Source: a virus
Direction: 5' to 3' (one strand)
Length of the DNA: 35,587 nucleotides
IMG/VR virus record: IMGVR_UViG_3300004369_000059
Location: 1 to 35,587 of that record
Made by a program: the position numbers and the translations under genes. Positions 1-6,207 of the stretch are shown in pieces (position 1 is the first letter of the stretch; each line of letters begins with the position of its first letter). The notes under the pieces were generated by a model, which was not told the DNA's origin, made no database searches, and saw only the letters and a program-made list of their open reading frames with translations.

Positions 1-2
1 TG

Positions 3-197
3 TATGATGTAGATCGTAAGTTCAAAGAAACACACCAGGACTACAAGACTGATGATGATGAAATGTTCATTCCGTATCGTTCATTCAAAGAGAATGTACT
101 TGAAGCATTAAATGAAGCACTTCGTGCTGATCGTGGCAATCTTGATTGTCCTCCTTGTGATACGCTTGCTTGCGCCGACCACCTTACTGATGAGTGA
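3..197 (+). CDS. 3' end of an unidentified cyanophage protein (partial)
   Basis: An open frame enters from the left edge and ends at TGA 195-197, giving about 64 C-terminal residues. It is acidic and hydrophilic, with a stretch reading MFIPYRSFKENVLEALNEAL and a cysteine-containing end (DCPPCDTLACADHLTDE). The CPPC and following cysteine could bind metal, but nothing else supports that. I do not recognise the family. The other two forward frames have stops within the first dozen bases, so this frame is the only one that can be coding at the edge. The next gene starts about 5 bases after the stop, which suggests co-transcription. Confidence 0.6.
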   Translation, partial: YDVDRKFKETHQDYKTDDDEMFIPYRSFKENVLEALNEALRADRGNLDCPPCDTLACADHLTDE

Positions 198-202
198 AAA
201 CA

Positions 203-463
203 ATGACTATTGAAGGACGCCCTGAATTGAATGTGGACTGGACAGCAGAATATGCAAAGCAGCGCAAGAATCGCTTAGCAGATTCTATTTTTGAGTATCT
301 TGAGGATGATGAAGTTCCTCTTGAAGTATTCTATAATGATCTTACAAGCGAACTAAAAGATGTCATTGCGTATCACGAAAGAATGAAGATCAAGGCGACG
401 AGTGTTTTAGAATTGTTTCTAGGGCATCGTAAGATTGACACGATTGATTTGGGTCTTGATTAG
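203..463 (+). CDS. small conserved cyanophage protein, function unknown
   Basis: An 86-residue soluble protein, mostly helical and charged, beginning MTIEGRPELNVDW. I chose ATG 203 because a GAG-containing purine stretch lies just upstream. A GTG at 194, overlapping the previous stop, would add three residues. It has no signal peptide, membrane segment or catalytic motif. It looks like a small conserved protein of cyanomyoviruses, but I have no function for it. The gene ends 10 bases before a perfect late-promoter octamer at 473, so it is probably the last gene of the upstream transcription unit. Confidence 0.65.
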   Translation: MTIEGRPELNVDWTAEYAKQRKNRLADSIFEYLEDDEVPLEVFYNDLTSELKDVIAYHERMKIKATSVLELFLGHRKIDTIDLGLD

Positions 464-472
464 GTAGAGAGG

Positions 473-480
473 TATAAATA
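473..480 (+). promoter_or_regulatory. late promoter TATAAATA
   Basis: A perfect T4-type late promoter octamer in the gap after the gene ending at 463. Transcription would start near 487 and run through the stem-loop at 504-531 and the terminator-like hairpin at 541-563 before reaching the gene at 564. Late promoters of this kind need the phage late sigma factor (gp55, outside this window) and the co-activator gp33 (11643-11903). Confidence 0.75.
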
Positions 481-503
481 AAATTGAATATCGTCGGCGC
501 AAA

Positions 504-531
504 CACGGGTTGGCAAAATCCAACAAACGTG
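504..531 (+). other. stem-loop in late leader
   Basis: An imperfect hairpin. CACG (504-507) pairs with CGTG (528-531), and GTTGG (509-513) pairs with CCAAC (520-524). The loop is CAAAAT and there is a small internal bulge. It lies between the late promoter (473) and the GC-rich terminator hairpin (541). The same bases contain the -35 of a sigma70-type promoter, so the symmetry may be incidental. Confidence 0.4.
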
Positions 532-538
532 TTATAAT
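510..538 (+). promoter_or_regulatory. sigma70-type (early) promoter TTGGCA-N17-TATAAT
   Basis: TTGGCA (510-515) and a perfect TATAAT (533-538) are separated by exactly 17 bases, which is the host housekeeping promoter arrangement. The start site would fall near 545, inside the G-run of the hairpin at 541-557 and only about 20 bases before ATG 564. A TTG in the -35 could be read as an in-frame start codon for the downstream gene. The promoter explanation is better. Confidence 0.55.
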
Positions 539-540
539 CA

Positions 541-563
541 GGGGGGTAATGTCCCCCTTTTTT
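541..563 (+). terminator. intrinsic terminator immediately before a start codon
   Basis: GGGGG (542-546), loop TAATGT, CCCCC (553-557), then six T residues (558-563), followed directly by ATG 564. The short all-GC stem plus U-tract fits a factor-independent terminator or attenuator for transcripts coming from 473 or from further upstream. Confidence 0.65.
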
Positions 564-845
564 ATGCGAAGAGATTATTGGTCTGTCTATGGTCCAGACG
601 GACGCAAAATTGCTGATTGTGGTATGAAGGAAGATGCTATTCGTCTTGCTTCGATAGTTTCTGGCAGAACCTATAGAAAGAACATGATCCTCCATGACCA
701 AGTGATTGATATCACTGCTAAGGTTGATGGTGAATTACCTGGTCAACAAGGACTTCCTGCCGCTAAAATTCAATTAGAAGATGCACAGCAGCAATGGATT
801 CCACCTGGACTACAAATTCCATTTAAATACGAATTAGACGTATGA
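564..845 (+). CDS. small conserved cyanophage protein, function unknown
   Basis: A 93-residue protein starting MRRDYWSVYGPDGRKIADC. The N-terminal half looks like a small beta-rich domain and the C-terminal half is Gln/Pro-rich. The frame stays open further upstream (ATG 549, TTG 510), but those starts lie inside a terminator hairpin and a promoter -35, so ATG 564 is the most sensible start. There is no clear Shine-Dalgarno at any of them. It is the first gene of a seven-gene run and shares an ATGA overlap with the metallopeptidase gene. I recognise no function. Confidence 0.6.
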   Translation: MRRDYWSVYGPDGRKIADCGMKEDAIRLASIVSGRTYRKNMILHDQVIDITAKVDGELPGQQGLPAAKIQLEDAQQQWIPPGLQIPFKYELDV

Positions 846-1501
846 AAAAATTTTTAATGGCAATCGCTGCTACAGCAGCAATTTCTTTTCCTGCCCAAGC
901 AGAACCCACTAAAGGTTATTATACTTATGACGCCATGGGTTGTATGCTACTACAAGAATGCACTGATGGTGTAAATCAGGTATGGGGTGTTGACCAACTT
1001 AAGAAAGAATATCCCAAGTCCAATTGGGATACTGTTGCAAGTGAATTTGCACGTATGCTTAATGCACTTACATTGGTTGAGGTTAAAGTATACCTTGCTG
1101 ATGAGAAGTATTTCCCTCCTGGTCATCGGGGTGTCTACCATACGGTTAGCAATAACTTTTATCTTAATAGGGCATTCATGCACCGTCCTCATGTATTGAT
1201 GAGTGTAATGAGGCACGAGGGGTGGCACGCTGCACAGGATTGTATGGCAGGTACTATCAAGAATAGTATGATTGCTATTATTAAACCTGAGGAAGATGTG
1301 CCAATGCTTTGGAAGGAAATGGTAGAACGCACTTATCCTCCTCATGCACGACCCTGGGAAGCAGAGGCAACCTGGGCAGGTAAGACGGAGGGTATGACTA
1401 TGAAAGCACTTGAATCTTGTGCTGCTGGAACTATGTGGACTGATTATAAACCCACACCGCTCACTTTAAAATGGTTGAAAGAAGAAGGTTTTATTAAATG
1501 A
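842..1501 (+). CDS. secreted HExxH metallopeptidase-like protein
   Basis: 219 residues. Residues 1-20 form a signal peptide (MKK, hydrophobic core, cleavage after AQA), so the mature protein should be exported to the periplasm or outside. HEGWH at 125-129 is an HExxH zinc motif followed by AAQD. A downstream PWEAEATWAG (171-180) offers glutamates that could supply the third, gluzincin-type ligand. C34, C40, C134 and C193 could form disulfides, which suits export. The start overlaps the previous stop (ATGA) and the end overlaps talC (ATGA). The zinc-protease call comes from the motif alone, and the substrate is unknown. The lytic tail enzymes lie elsewhere in the window, so a baseplate role is unlikely. 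Confidence 0.65.
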   Translation: MKKFLMAIAATAAISFPAQAEPTKGYYTYDAMGCMLLQECTDGVNQVWGVDQLKKEYPKSNWDTVASEFARMLNALTLVEVKVYLADEKYFPPGHRGVYHTVSNNFYLNRAFMHRPHVLMSVMRHEGWHAAQDCMAGTIKNSMIAIIKPEEDVPMLWKEMVERTYPPHARPWEAEATWAGKTEGMTMKALESCAAGTMWTDYKPTPLTLKWLKEEGFIK

Positions 1502-2142
1502 AAATTTTCCTGGATACTGCGGAGACTGATATCATCCGCAAATACTTTGAGACAGGTTTGGTGGATGGCGTTACTACCAACCCTACTCTCATCAGAAAGA
1601 GTGGTCGTAGACCAGAAGAAGTTTATCAAGAGATTAAGGATATTGGTGTTCAAGACATCAGTATGGAAGTCTCTGGCGATGCACAAATGATGTATCGTGA
1701 AGGTGTGAGATTGTCTGATAAGTTTGGTGAAGTTACAACTATCAAACTTCCTTGCACTCGCGAAGGTCTTTTGGTATGTAAACAACTTAAGAAAGAACTA
1801 ATTAGAACTAACGTTACTCTTATCTTTAGTATTCCTCAGGCAGTTCTTGCTGCTAAAGCGGGCGCAACTTATGTCTCACCTTTTGTTGGTCGTCTTGATG
1901 ATCAATCAGTTGCTGGTCTAGAAGTTGTCAGGGGGATTGCTGATATCTATCGTATTCATAACATTAGAACTCAAGTTCTTTCTGCTTCTATTCGCACAGT
2001 CCAACGTGCAGTCAGATCTTGGTACAATGGTGCTCACATTTGCACTATGCCACCTAATATTTTTGATCAAATGTATGATCATATTCTGACTGATAAGGGA
2101 CTTGAAATTTTTGAAAATGATCTTAAACAGACACGTCTTTGA
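1498..2142 (+). CDS. talC: transaldolase TalC (auxiliary metabolic gene)
   Basis: A 214-residue protein of the small transaldolase / fructose-6-phosphate aldolase family, close to the family length of about 215-220. The Schiff-base lysine is K83 in TIKLPCT, and the signature DGVTTNPTLI lies at 23-32. A glycine/serine-rich phosphate-binding region follows (YVSPFVGR). The enzyme transfers a dihydroxyacetone unit between sugar phosphates in the non-oxidative pentose phosphate pathway, in the cytoplasm. TalC is a well-known cyanophage gene, thought to push host carbon towards NADPH and ribose-5-phosphate for nucleotide synthesis. It starts by ATGA overlap with the metallopeptidase gene and overlaps the next gene by 26 bases. 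Confidence 0.93.
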   Translation: MKIFLDTAETDIIRKYFETGLVDGVTTNPTLIRKSGRRPEEVYQEIKDIGVQDISMEVSGDAQMMYREGVRLSDKFGEVTTIKLPCTREGLLVCKQLKKELIRTNVTLIFSIPQAVLAAKAGATYVSPFVGRLDDQSVAGLEVVRGIADIYRIHNIRTQVLSASIRTVQRAVRSWYNGAHICTMPPNIFDQMYDHILTDKGLEIFENDLKQTRL

Positions 2143-2719
2143 AACATTTTTGAATACTAGGGTTGACCCAGATTACGATAAGATTAGTGATAAACTAATC
2201 AAACTTTGTGAGGAATTACCTAGCAAAGAATCTGGAGTCAACTATAGTAATGCTGGAGGGTGGCAAAGCGAACCATTTAACTGGGATCATCCAAAATATC
2301 TTGGACCAGAAATGTTCTCTTATGTTCAAAACTCTATCATAGAATGTGTTAGAGACTTACCAGTGAAACAAAATGTGGGCGCATTGTTCAAAAACTTTTG
2401 GATTAATGTCAATCCACCAGGAACTTACAACACCACACATATTCATCCAGGCGCTCAGTTGTCTGGTATTTTTTATGTAAAAGTTCCTGACAATTCTGGT
2501 AACATAGTATTTGAAAATACTTTAGAGCAACATAATCCACTCTCTCAGTTTTTATACGGCGTTCCCACAGAAACTGCATCAGTTACTCCTACTGCTGGTC
2601 AAACCATAATATTCAATTCACATCTACCACATTCTGTAGAGTTGAATATGTCAAATGAAAATAGAATTTCTATTGCGTTTAACATCTTGCTCAGTGTAAA
2701 TAGTAATGAAGTAACTTAA
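2117..2719 (+). CDS. 2OG-Fe(II) oxygenase-like protein
   Basis: 200 residues from ATG 2117; a TTG at 2102 would add five. It fits the phage/marine group of putative 2-oxoglutarate and iron dependent oxygenases (TIGR02466-like). THIHPGAQLSGIFYV (107-121) has the HxH...SG pattern seen around the first iron ligands. PHSVE (171-175) supplies the distal histidine, and NRISIAFN (182-189) supplies the arginine that binds 2-oxoglutarate, on a predicted beta-strand. Such enzymes hydroxylate proteins, nucleic acids or small molecules; the substrate here is unknown. The start lies 26 bases inside talC, so the two are probably translationally coupled. The next gene begins 6 bases after the stop. Confidence 0.72.
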   Translation: MILNRHVFETFLNTRVDPDYDKISDKLIKLCEELPSKESGVNYSNAGGWQSEPFNWDHPKYLGPEMFSYVQNSIIECVRDLPVKQNVGALFKNFWINVNPPGTYNTTHIHPGAQLSGIFYVKVPDNSGNIVFENTLEQHNPLSQFLYGVPTETASVTPTAGQTIIFNSHLPHSVELNMSNENRISIAFNILLSVNSNEVT

Positions 2720-2725
2720 TTCCAT

Positions 2726-3118
2726 ATGCAAATATGCACTCCAGAAGACTTCCTTTACAACTTGCAGGCATTTACCTCAAACGAAGCGACAAAACTCTGG
2801 AGACAACATATAAAAGATTCATGGGATAATCGATGTGCTTATTGTGGAAGTAAAGAAGAACTAACAATTGATCACATCATTCCTCAAACAAGGGGTGGTA
2901 ACAATCACATTACAAATGTTTTGTGTTGCTGCAAAAAATGTAATGGATCAAAATCACATTATGAATGGAATGATTGGTATAACCGACAAGAATTTTTTTC
3001 TCAGGCGAGAAGACAAAAAATTGAAGAGTGGATTACTGCAGGTCAAAGAGATACGAATCGCGTTCCTTATGGCAAGCGAAAGAACAATGCAATTAATTAT
3101 CAAGTAAAAGTGGCATGA
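2726..3118 (+). CDS. HNH endonuclease
   Basis: 130 residues. A classic HNH/zinc-ribbon core is visible: CAYC (38-41), then LTIDHIIPQTRGG with the catalytic DH pair, the NHITN asparagine segment, and CCCKKCNGSK with the second zinc CxxC. Family members nick or cut DNA, often as free-standing homing enzymes in phages. There is no extra DNA-binding domain beyond a basic tail (RRQKIEEW, GKRKNN). The gene sits in the middle of a metabolic gene run, and its stop overlaps the halogenase start as ATGA, so it is co-transcribed. No intron or split gene is visible next to it. Confidence 0.85.
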   Translation: MQICTPEDFLYNLQAFTSNEATKLWRQHIKDSWDNRCAYCGSKEELTIDHIIPQTRGGNNHITNVLCCCKKCNGSKSHYEWNDWYNRQEFFSQARRQKIEEWITAGQRDTNRVPYGKRKNNAINYQVKVA

Positions 3119-4299
3119 ATGTTGCAATCATTGGTCGAGGTACAAGTTCTATCGTACAGGCATGTATCTTTCTACAGCATGGACATCATGTAACAATCTA
3201 TTATGATCCTAATGTGCCCACTCTTTCAGTTGGAGAGGGTACTACTCCTCATGTAGATGAACTTTTAACGCAAACTATTGGAATCAATTTTAAAAGACTG
3301 GATCTAGTAGACATTGTATCTGTTAAAAAAGCAGCAAAGTTTGTAAATTGGGGTAAAGGTAAAACGTTTTTTCATGATCTTAGTGGATTTGGTAGTTATC
3401 CAAATACAAACTTTGCATATCATCTAGACACTCTAGAGTATAATAACTTTGTGCATCCTATTTTAGAAGCACATGGAGTTACTTATATACCTGAAAGAGT
3501 AACCAGTATTCAAGAAACTGAGGATGCTGTTGTAGTCAATGGCACCCCCTACGATTTTCTAGTTCATTGTAGTGGGTGGATGGATGGTGATGAGTATGTG
3601 AAACCAGTTTTTACTACACTGAATGCTGCGTTTTTGCGTCCTGTAAATTATGCTGAACATGAGACAGATGTAACAACTCATGAGGCAACTGAGGATGGAT
3701 GGCAATTCCATATTCCTTTTCCAAAAAAAGGACATGTGCGAAAGGGATACCTCTTCAACACCGATTACATTAGACCAGAACAAGTCAAAGAAAAACTTGG
3801 AGAGGAAGGTAGAGTTGTAACGTGGACCCCGAAACAATGTAAGTTTCTTTTTAGATCTAGAAGACAGGCATACAATGGAAATAAACTTTGTTTTGTTGAA
3901 CCATTGCACGCATATTCGTTTTTAATGTACATCTATTTTGCAAAATTGATGTGCCAATATCTTAATGGCGAACGAAATAATTCTTCTGTATTTGATATGA
4001 ACTCTGTGTATCGTAGAGTTATGTTAGAATATCAAACTGAAGTTGCGTTTCATTATCAATATGGTTCGGTGTTTAAAACACCTTTCTGGATTAATATACA
4101 AGATGCTGCAGAAAAAATGACCAGACATCATCATTCTGCAAGTAAAGAATGCATACAAGATATTATTGACAGTGGATATCCCAGTCCAAAACCTTTTATA
4201 GATAAGATACAATATGGTGGCGATCATGCCATCCGTATTTTTGGTCACACCTTCTACGAATTACTATACATTCACCAACAAATGAACCATGAAATTTAA
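3115..4299 (+). CDS. flavin-dependent (tryptophan-type) halogenase, VirX1-like
   Basis: 394 residues. An N-terminal FAD-binding motif reads GRGTSS (7-12), and SVGEGTTPHV (38-47) matches the conserved GVGEATIP segment. VKKAAKFVNW (70-79) aligns with the segment of PrnA-type enzymes that carries the catalytic lysine, with K71 or K72 as candidates. GWQFHIP (195-201) is the halogenase WxWxIP motif with the second Trp replaced by Phe. FVEPLHAYSF (260-269) matches the EPLEATS segment. The family uses FADH2, O2 and halide to form HOX, and VirX1 of cyanophage Syn10 is a characterised viral member. The protein is shorter than tryptophan halogenases (about 500-540) at the C-terminal substrate lid. Its reductase partner and substrate are unknown. 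It overlaps the HNH gene (ATGA) and the glutaredoxin gene (11 bases). Confidence 0.85.
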   Translation: MNVAIIGRGTSSIVQACIFLQHGHHVTIYYDPNVPTLSVGEGTTPHVDELLTQTIGINFKRLDLVDIVSVKKAAKFVNWGKGKTFFHDLSGFGSYPNTNFAYHLDTLEYNNFVHPILEAHGVTYIPERVTSIQETEDAVVVNGTPYDFLVHCSGWMDGDEYVKPVFTTLNAAFLRPVNYAEHETDVTTHEATEDGWQFHIPFPKKGHVRKGYLFNTDYIRPEQVKEKLGEEGRVVTWTPKQCKFLFRSRRQAYNGNKLCFVEPLHAYSFLMYIYFAKLMCQYLNGERNNSSVFDMNSVYRRVMLEYQTEVAFHYQYGSVFKTPFWINIQDAAEKMTRHHHSASKECIQDIIDSGYPSPKPFIDKIQYGGDHAIRIFGHTFYELLYIHQQMNHEI

Positions 4300-4525
4300 A
4301 ATTTATTCTAGGGACGGTTGTCCTTATTGCGAGAAAGTGAAAAAGGTGCTAGAATTGGCAAGACTAGACTATGAGGAGAACATGCTCAATGCTGATTATA
4401 CTGGGGATGAGTTCTATGAAAAGTTTGGTCCTCTAGCAACATTTCCTAGAGTTACTTTGAATGAAGAACTTATTGGTGGGTGTACAGAAACCATCAAATA
4501 TCTTCGCGATAAAGATTTAGTCTAA
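4289..4525 (+). CDS. grx: glutaredoxin
   Basis: A 78-residue single-domain glutaredoxin. The CPYC redox site is at C11/C14, a cis-proline loop TFPRV lies around P53, and the GG motif LIGGCTE follows, as in dithiol glutaredoxins. It reduces disulfides with glutathione in the cytoplasm. In T4-like phages glutaredoxins are usually linked to ribonucleotide reductase, but no nrd gene is present in this window. The start lies 11 bases inside the end of the halogenase gene, so translation is coupled. It is the last gene of the run that began at 564. Confidence 0.93.
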   Translation: MKFKIYSRDGCPYCEKVKKVLELARLDYEENMLNADYTGDEFYEKFGPLATFPRVTLNEELIGGCTETIKYLRDKDLV

Positions 4526-4547
4526 GAGATTGTCTGTGAACGCTGAT

Positions 4548-4554
4548 CTAAATA
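4548..4554 (+). promoter_or_regulatory. late promoter variant CTAAATA
   Basis: CTAAATA lies in the 155-base gap (4526-4680) between the glutaredoxin gene and the next gene. Variants of this form are also found before gp32 and before the S74 fibre gene in this window. The remaining gap holds a GGGAG ribosome site 8 bases before ATG 4681 and nothing else I can support. Confidence 0.5.
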
Positions 4555-4680
4555 AAGGTGTTGAGATCTTATTAAGGAGAAAAAGAGATCCTGGCAAAAC
4601 CAGATCAATAACCCTTTTAAAACTGGGAAGACTTGTAGTTTCCCTGAATATTCTACTACTATACCCTAGGGAGTAAGACA

Positions 4681-4908
4681 ATGTTAGCAGCAGTAATCAT
4701 CCTTGGCACACTATGTGTGTTTCTAACATTCGCAGTTGGAGGAATTCTTGGTTATCTATTCAAACAATATGTGTTTGAAAACACTCCCAGATATATTCAT
4801 CCAGAGATGTTTGATACCGAAGGAAATTTGGTTGCTGACGATATCATCGCCTTCCGCTTTGAGGGTGGAGTTGATGAATATTTAAACAATAACGAAGAGG
4901 ACGAGTAA
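4681..4908 (+). CDS. small single-span membrane protein
   Basis: 75 residues. Residues 2-27 form a strong hydrophobic helix (LAAVIILGTLCVFLTFAVGG), followed by a short basic-aromatic stretch and an acidic C-terminal tail (EYLNNNEEDE). It is probably anchored in the host inner membrane by its N-terminus. A GGGAG Shine-Dalgarno precedes the ATG. I know of no function; small membrane proteins of this type are common in cyanomyoviruses. The next gene follows 16 bases downstream. Confidence 0.7.
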   Translation: MLAAVIILGTLCVFLTFAVGGILGYLFKQYVFENTPRYIHPEMFDTEGNLVADDIIAFRFEGGVDEYLNNNEEDE

Positions 4909-4924
4909 CTTTTTATTAATCATC

Positions 4925-5368
4925 ATGGCTAAACTACCAACTACACCACTAGTATCTGAGTTGTTTCAAGCAGTTTCAAATGCCAAAACTAAGGCAGAAA
5001 AAGTGAAACTGCTTAAGGAATACAAAAGAGACGACATCAAAGCAATTCTGATTTGGAATTTTGATAAGGGTATTCATTCTGCACTTCCAGAAGGAGATGT
5101 ACCTTACACCCCAAATGATTCCCCTGCTGGTACTGAACATACCCGTCTTGCACATGAGTGGAGAACTCTCTATAATTATGTGAAAGGCGGTAATGACAAA
5201 CTTCCTAGCATGAAAAGGGAGATGATGTTCATTCAACTACTTGAAGGACTGCACGAATCTGAAGCAGAAATTATTTGCCTGGTCAAAGACAAGCAACTGC
5301 AGAAGAAGTATAGAATTACTCGTGCGGTTGTTGAAGAAGCATACGACGAAATTCACTGGAGAGATTAA
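4925..5368 (+). CDS. DUF6433-like conserved cyanophage protein
   Basis: A 147-residue, all-helical, charged soluble protein. The N-terminal segment (SELFQAVSNAKTKAEKVKLL) and the ILIWNFDKGI...LPEGDVPY segment match a conserved T4-like phage family that I recall as DUF6433. The C-terminal half is a helical bundle ending in KYRITRAVVEEAYDEI. No function is established, and there is no catalytic motif or membrane segment. Its TAA overlaps the ATG of the next gene (TAATG), so the two are coupled. Confidence 0.7.
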   Translation: MAKLPTTPLVSELFQAVSNAKTKAEKVKLLKEYKRDDIKAILIWNFDKGIHSALPEGDVPYTPNDSPAGTEHTRLAHEWRTLYNYVKGGNDKLPSMKREMMFIQLLEGLHESEAEIICLVKDKQLQKKYRITRAVVEEAYDEIHWRD

Positions 5369-5655
5369 TGAATTGGACTTCTGGACAGATTGAAGACCTG
5401 AAGAAAAAGTATGGAGTTTTTGTAATTAAACCAAATTGTTCAGAAGCAGACTATAATGATAAAACTCTACCTGTAGATTCATTTGTAATTACTTATGATT
5501 TTGAAGGTAGTGAATGCATGGACCTAGTAATGTCACAGAAACGAGTATACATCTTTGATGCATACTACGACGCACTGGGTCCTGGATCTATCAAATCCAT
5601 CAACCAAGCAGAGGGGAGAGTTCCAACGAAGGTTTGGAGTGGTAAGAAAAGTTAA
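5368..5655 (+). CDS. conserved cyanophage protein, function unknown
   Basis: A 95-residue soluble alpha/beta protein starting MNWTSGQIEDLKKKYGVFVI. It contains alternating beta-strand-like segments (VDSFVITYDFEG, KRVYIFDAYYDAL) and a basic end. It overlaps the DUF6433-like gene by one base. I recognise no motif of known function. The downstream gap carries an early-type promoter (5683) and a repeated element, so this gene probably ends the late unit that starts near 4548. Confidence 0.65.
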   Translation: MNWTSGQIEDLKKKYGVFVIKPNCSEADYNDKTLPVDSFVITYDFEGSECMDLVMSQKRVYIFDAYYDALGPGSIKSINQAEGRVPTKVWSGKKS

Positions 5656-5682
5656 AAATTGTATCGCATTTTACAAAGGTAC

Positions 5683-5711
5683 TTGACTATATAGAGTATA
5701 GGGGTTAAAAT
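5683..5711 (+). promoter_or_regulatory. sigma70-type (early) promoter TTGACT-N17-TAAAAT
   Basis: TTGACT (5683-5688) and TAAAAT (5706-5711) with an exact 17-base spacer match the host housekeeping promoter (5/6 matches in each box). It lies in the 120-base gap before the small genes at 5776-6374 and would start transcription near 5718, just upstream of the repeated element at 5740-5775. Confidence 0.7.
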
Positions 5712-5739
5712 ACCTGTACGTTCATCCCGCTCTCGGGTG

Positions 5740-5775
5740 GGACGCAAGTAAGTCGCGGAACGGAGCGTTCATCCT
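5740..5775 (+). repeat. repeated intergenic element, copy A
   Basis: GGACGCA, ten bases, GGAACGG, seven bases, ATCCT, ending directly against ATG 5776. Copy B at 5961-5997 has the same three blocks with spacings of ten and eight. The GGAG within this copy could act as the ribosome site for ATG 5776. A CCCG-CTCT-CGGG hairpin lies just upstream (5727-5738 region). Confidence 0.55.
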
Positions 5776-5961
5776 ATGCTTTCATTAGCACTCATTCTTT
5801 TTAGTCATGTCCCATCTGAGGATTACCTTAGGTGTGAAGATTATAAATGGTTGAAACAAGGAATTGAAGAGACAACTCTTTTCACTCCTACCGAGAAGTT
5901 TGATATCATCCTTTATTGGATGGAGCATACTGATCCAAAGTGCTTTTTAACAGGGGCATAG
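5776..5961 (+). CDS. small conserved cyanophage protein, function unknown
   Basis: 61 residues starting MLSLALILFSHVPSEDY. The short hydrophobic N-terminus might be a weak membrane or export signal, and an acidic/aromatic helical region follows (EKFDIILYWMEH). The GGAG 10 bases before the ATG supports this start. The gene is flanked on both sides by copies of a shared sequence element (5740-5775 and 5961-5997) and lies downstream of an early-type promoter. I recognise no function. Confidence 0.6.
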   Translation: MLSLALILFSHVPSEDYLRCEDYKWLKQGIEETTLFTPTEKFDIILYWMEHTDPKCFLTGA

Positions 5962-5997
5962 GACGCACACGACTGAAGGAACGGGAAAACGGATCCT
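5961..5997 (+). repeat. repeated intergenic element, copy B
   Basis: GGACGCA, ten bases, GGAACGG, eight bases, ATCCT, beginning on the last base of the preceding stop codon. A CTGCC/GGCAG inverted repeat follows at about 5996-6007. It matches copy A (5740-5775) in the order and spacing of its blocks but differs between them. Confidence 0.5.
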
Positions 5998-6042
5998 GCC
6001 ACGGCAGAGAAGGTTAATTCTCATTTCTTTAGGAGCACTACA

Positions 6043-6207
6043 ATGAACACACTCAACCTCATCAAGCAGCAAATCCAGAAGCAAGCAGCACTGCACGACG
6101 CACAAATCGCTATGACCACCTATCGTGGTATCAAGTTTGAGTGCAAACAAGGTGTTGATGAAGTCCATGGTACTTTCTGCTATCGCGGTCATACCTATAA
6201 CAAGTGA
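6043..6207 (+). CDS. DUF4278-like small protein 1
   Basis: 54 residues starting MNTLNLIKQQIQKQ, with an AGGAG ribosome site 7 bases before the ATG. The C-terminal half reads TTYRGIKFECKQG and later CYRGHTYNK, with two YRG segments resembling the TYRGxxY signature of the cyanobacterial DUF4278 family. Its function is unknown. The TGA overlaps the ATG of the next gene by one base, and that gene carries a similar LKYRGVTY segment. Confidence 0.65.
   Translation: MNTLNLIKQQIQKQAALHDAQIAMTTYRGIKFECKQGVDEVHGTFCYRGHTYNK

Noticed and set aside
510-563. N-terminal extension of the 564 gene to TTG 510 or ATG 549
   Set aside because: These bases form a -35/-10 pair and a terminator hairpin, and the added residues (MAKSNKRVII...) come from those signals rather than from a protein domain.
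390-701. A 103-codon minus-strand frame over the promoter/terminator cluster
   Set aside because: It crosses two genes, a late promoter and a terminator, and has no recognisable content.
4630-4665. TTGTAG and TACTAT as a promoter before the small membrane protein gene
   Set aside because: Too many mismatches in both boxes and an 18-base spacer. The CTAAATA at 4548 explains expression better.
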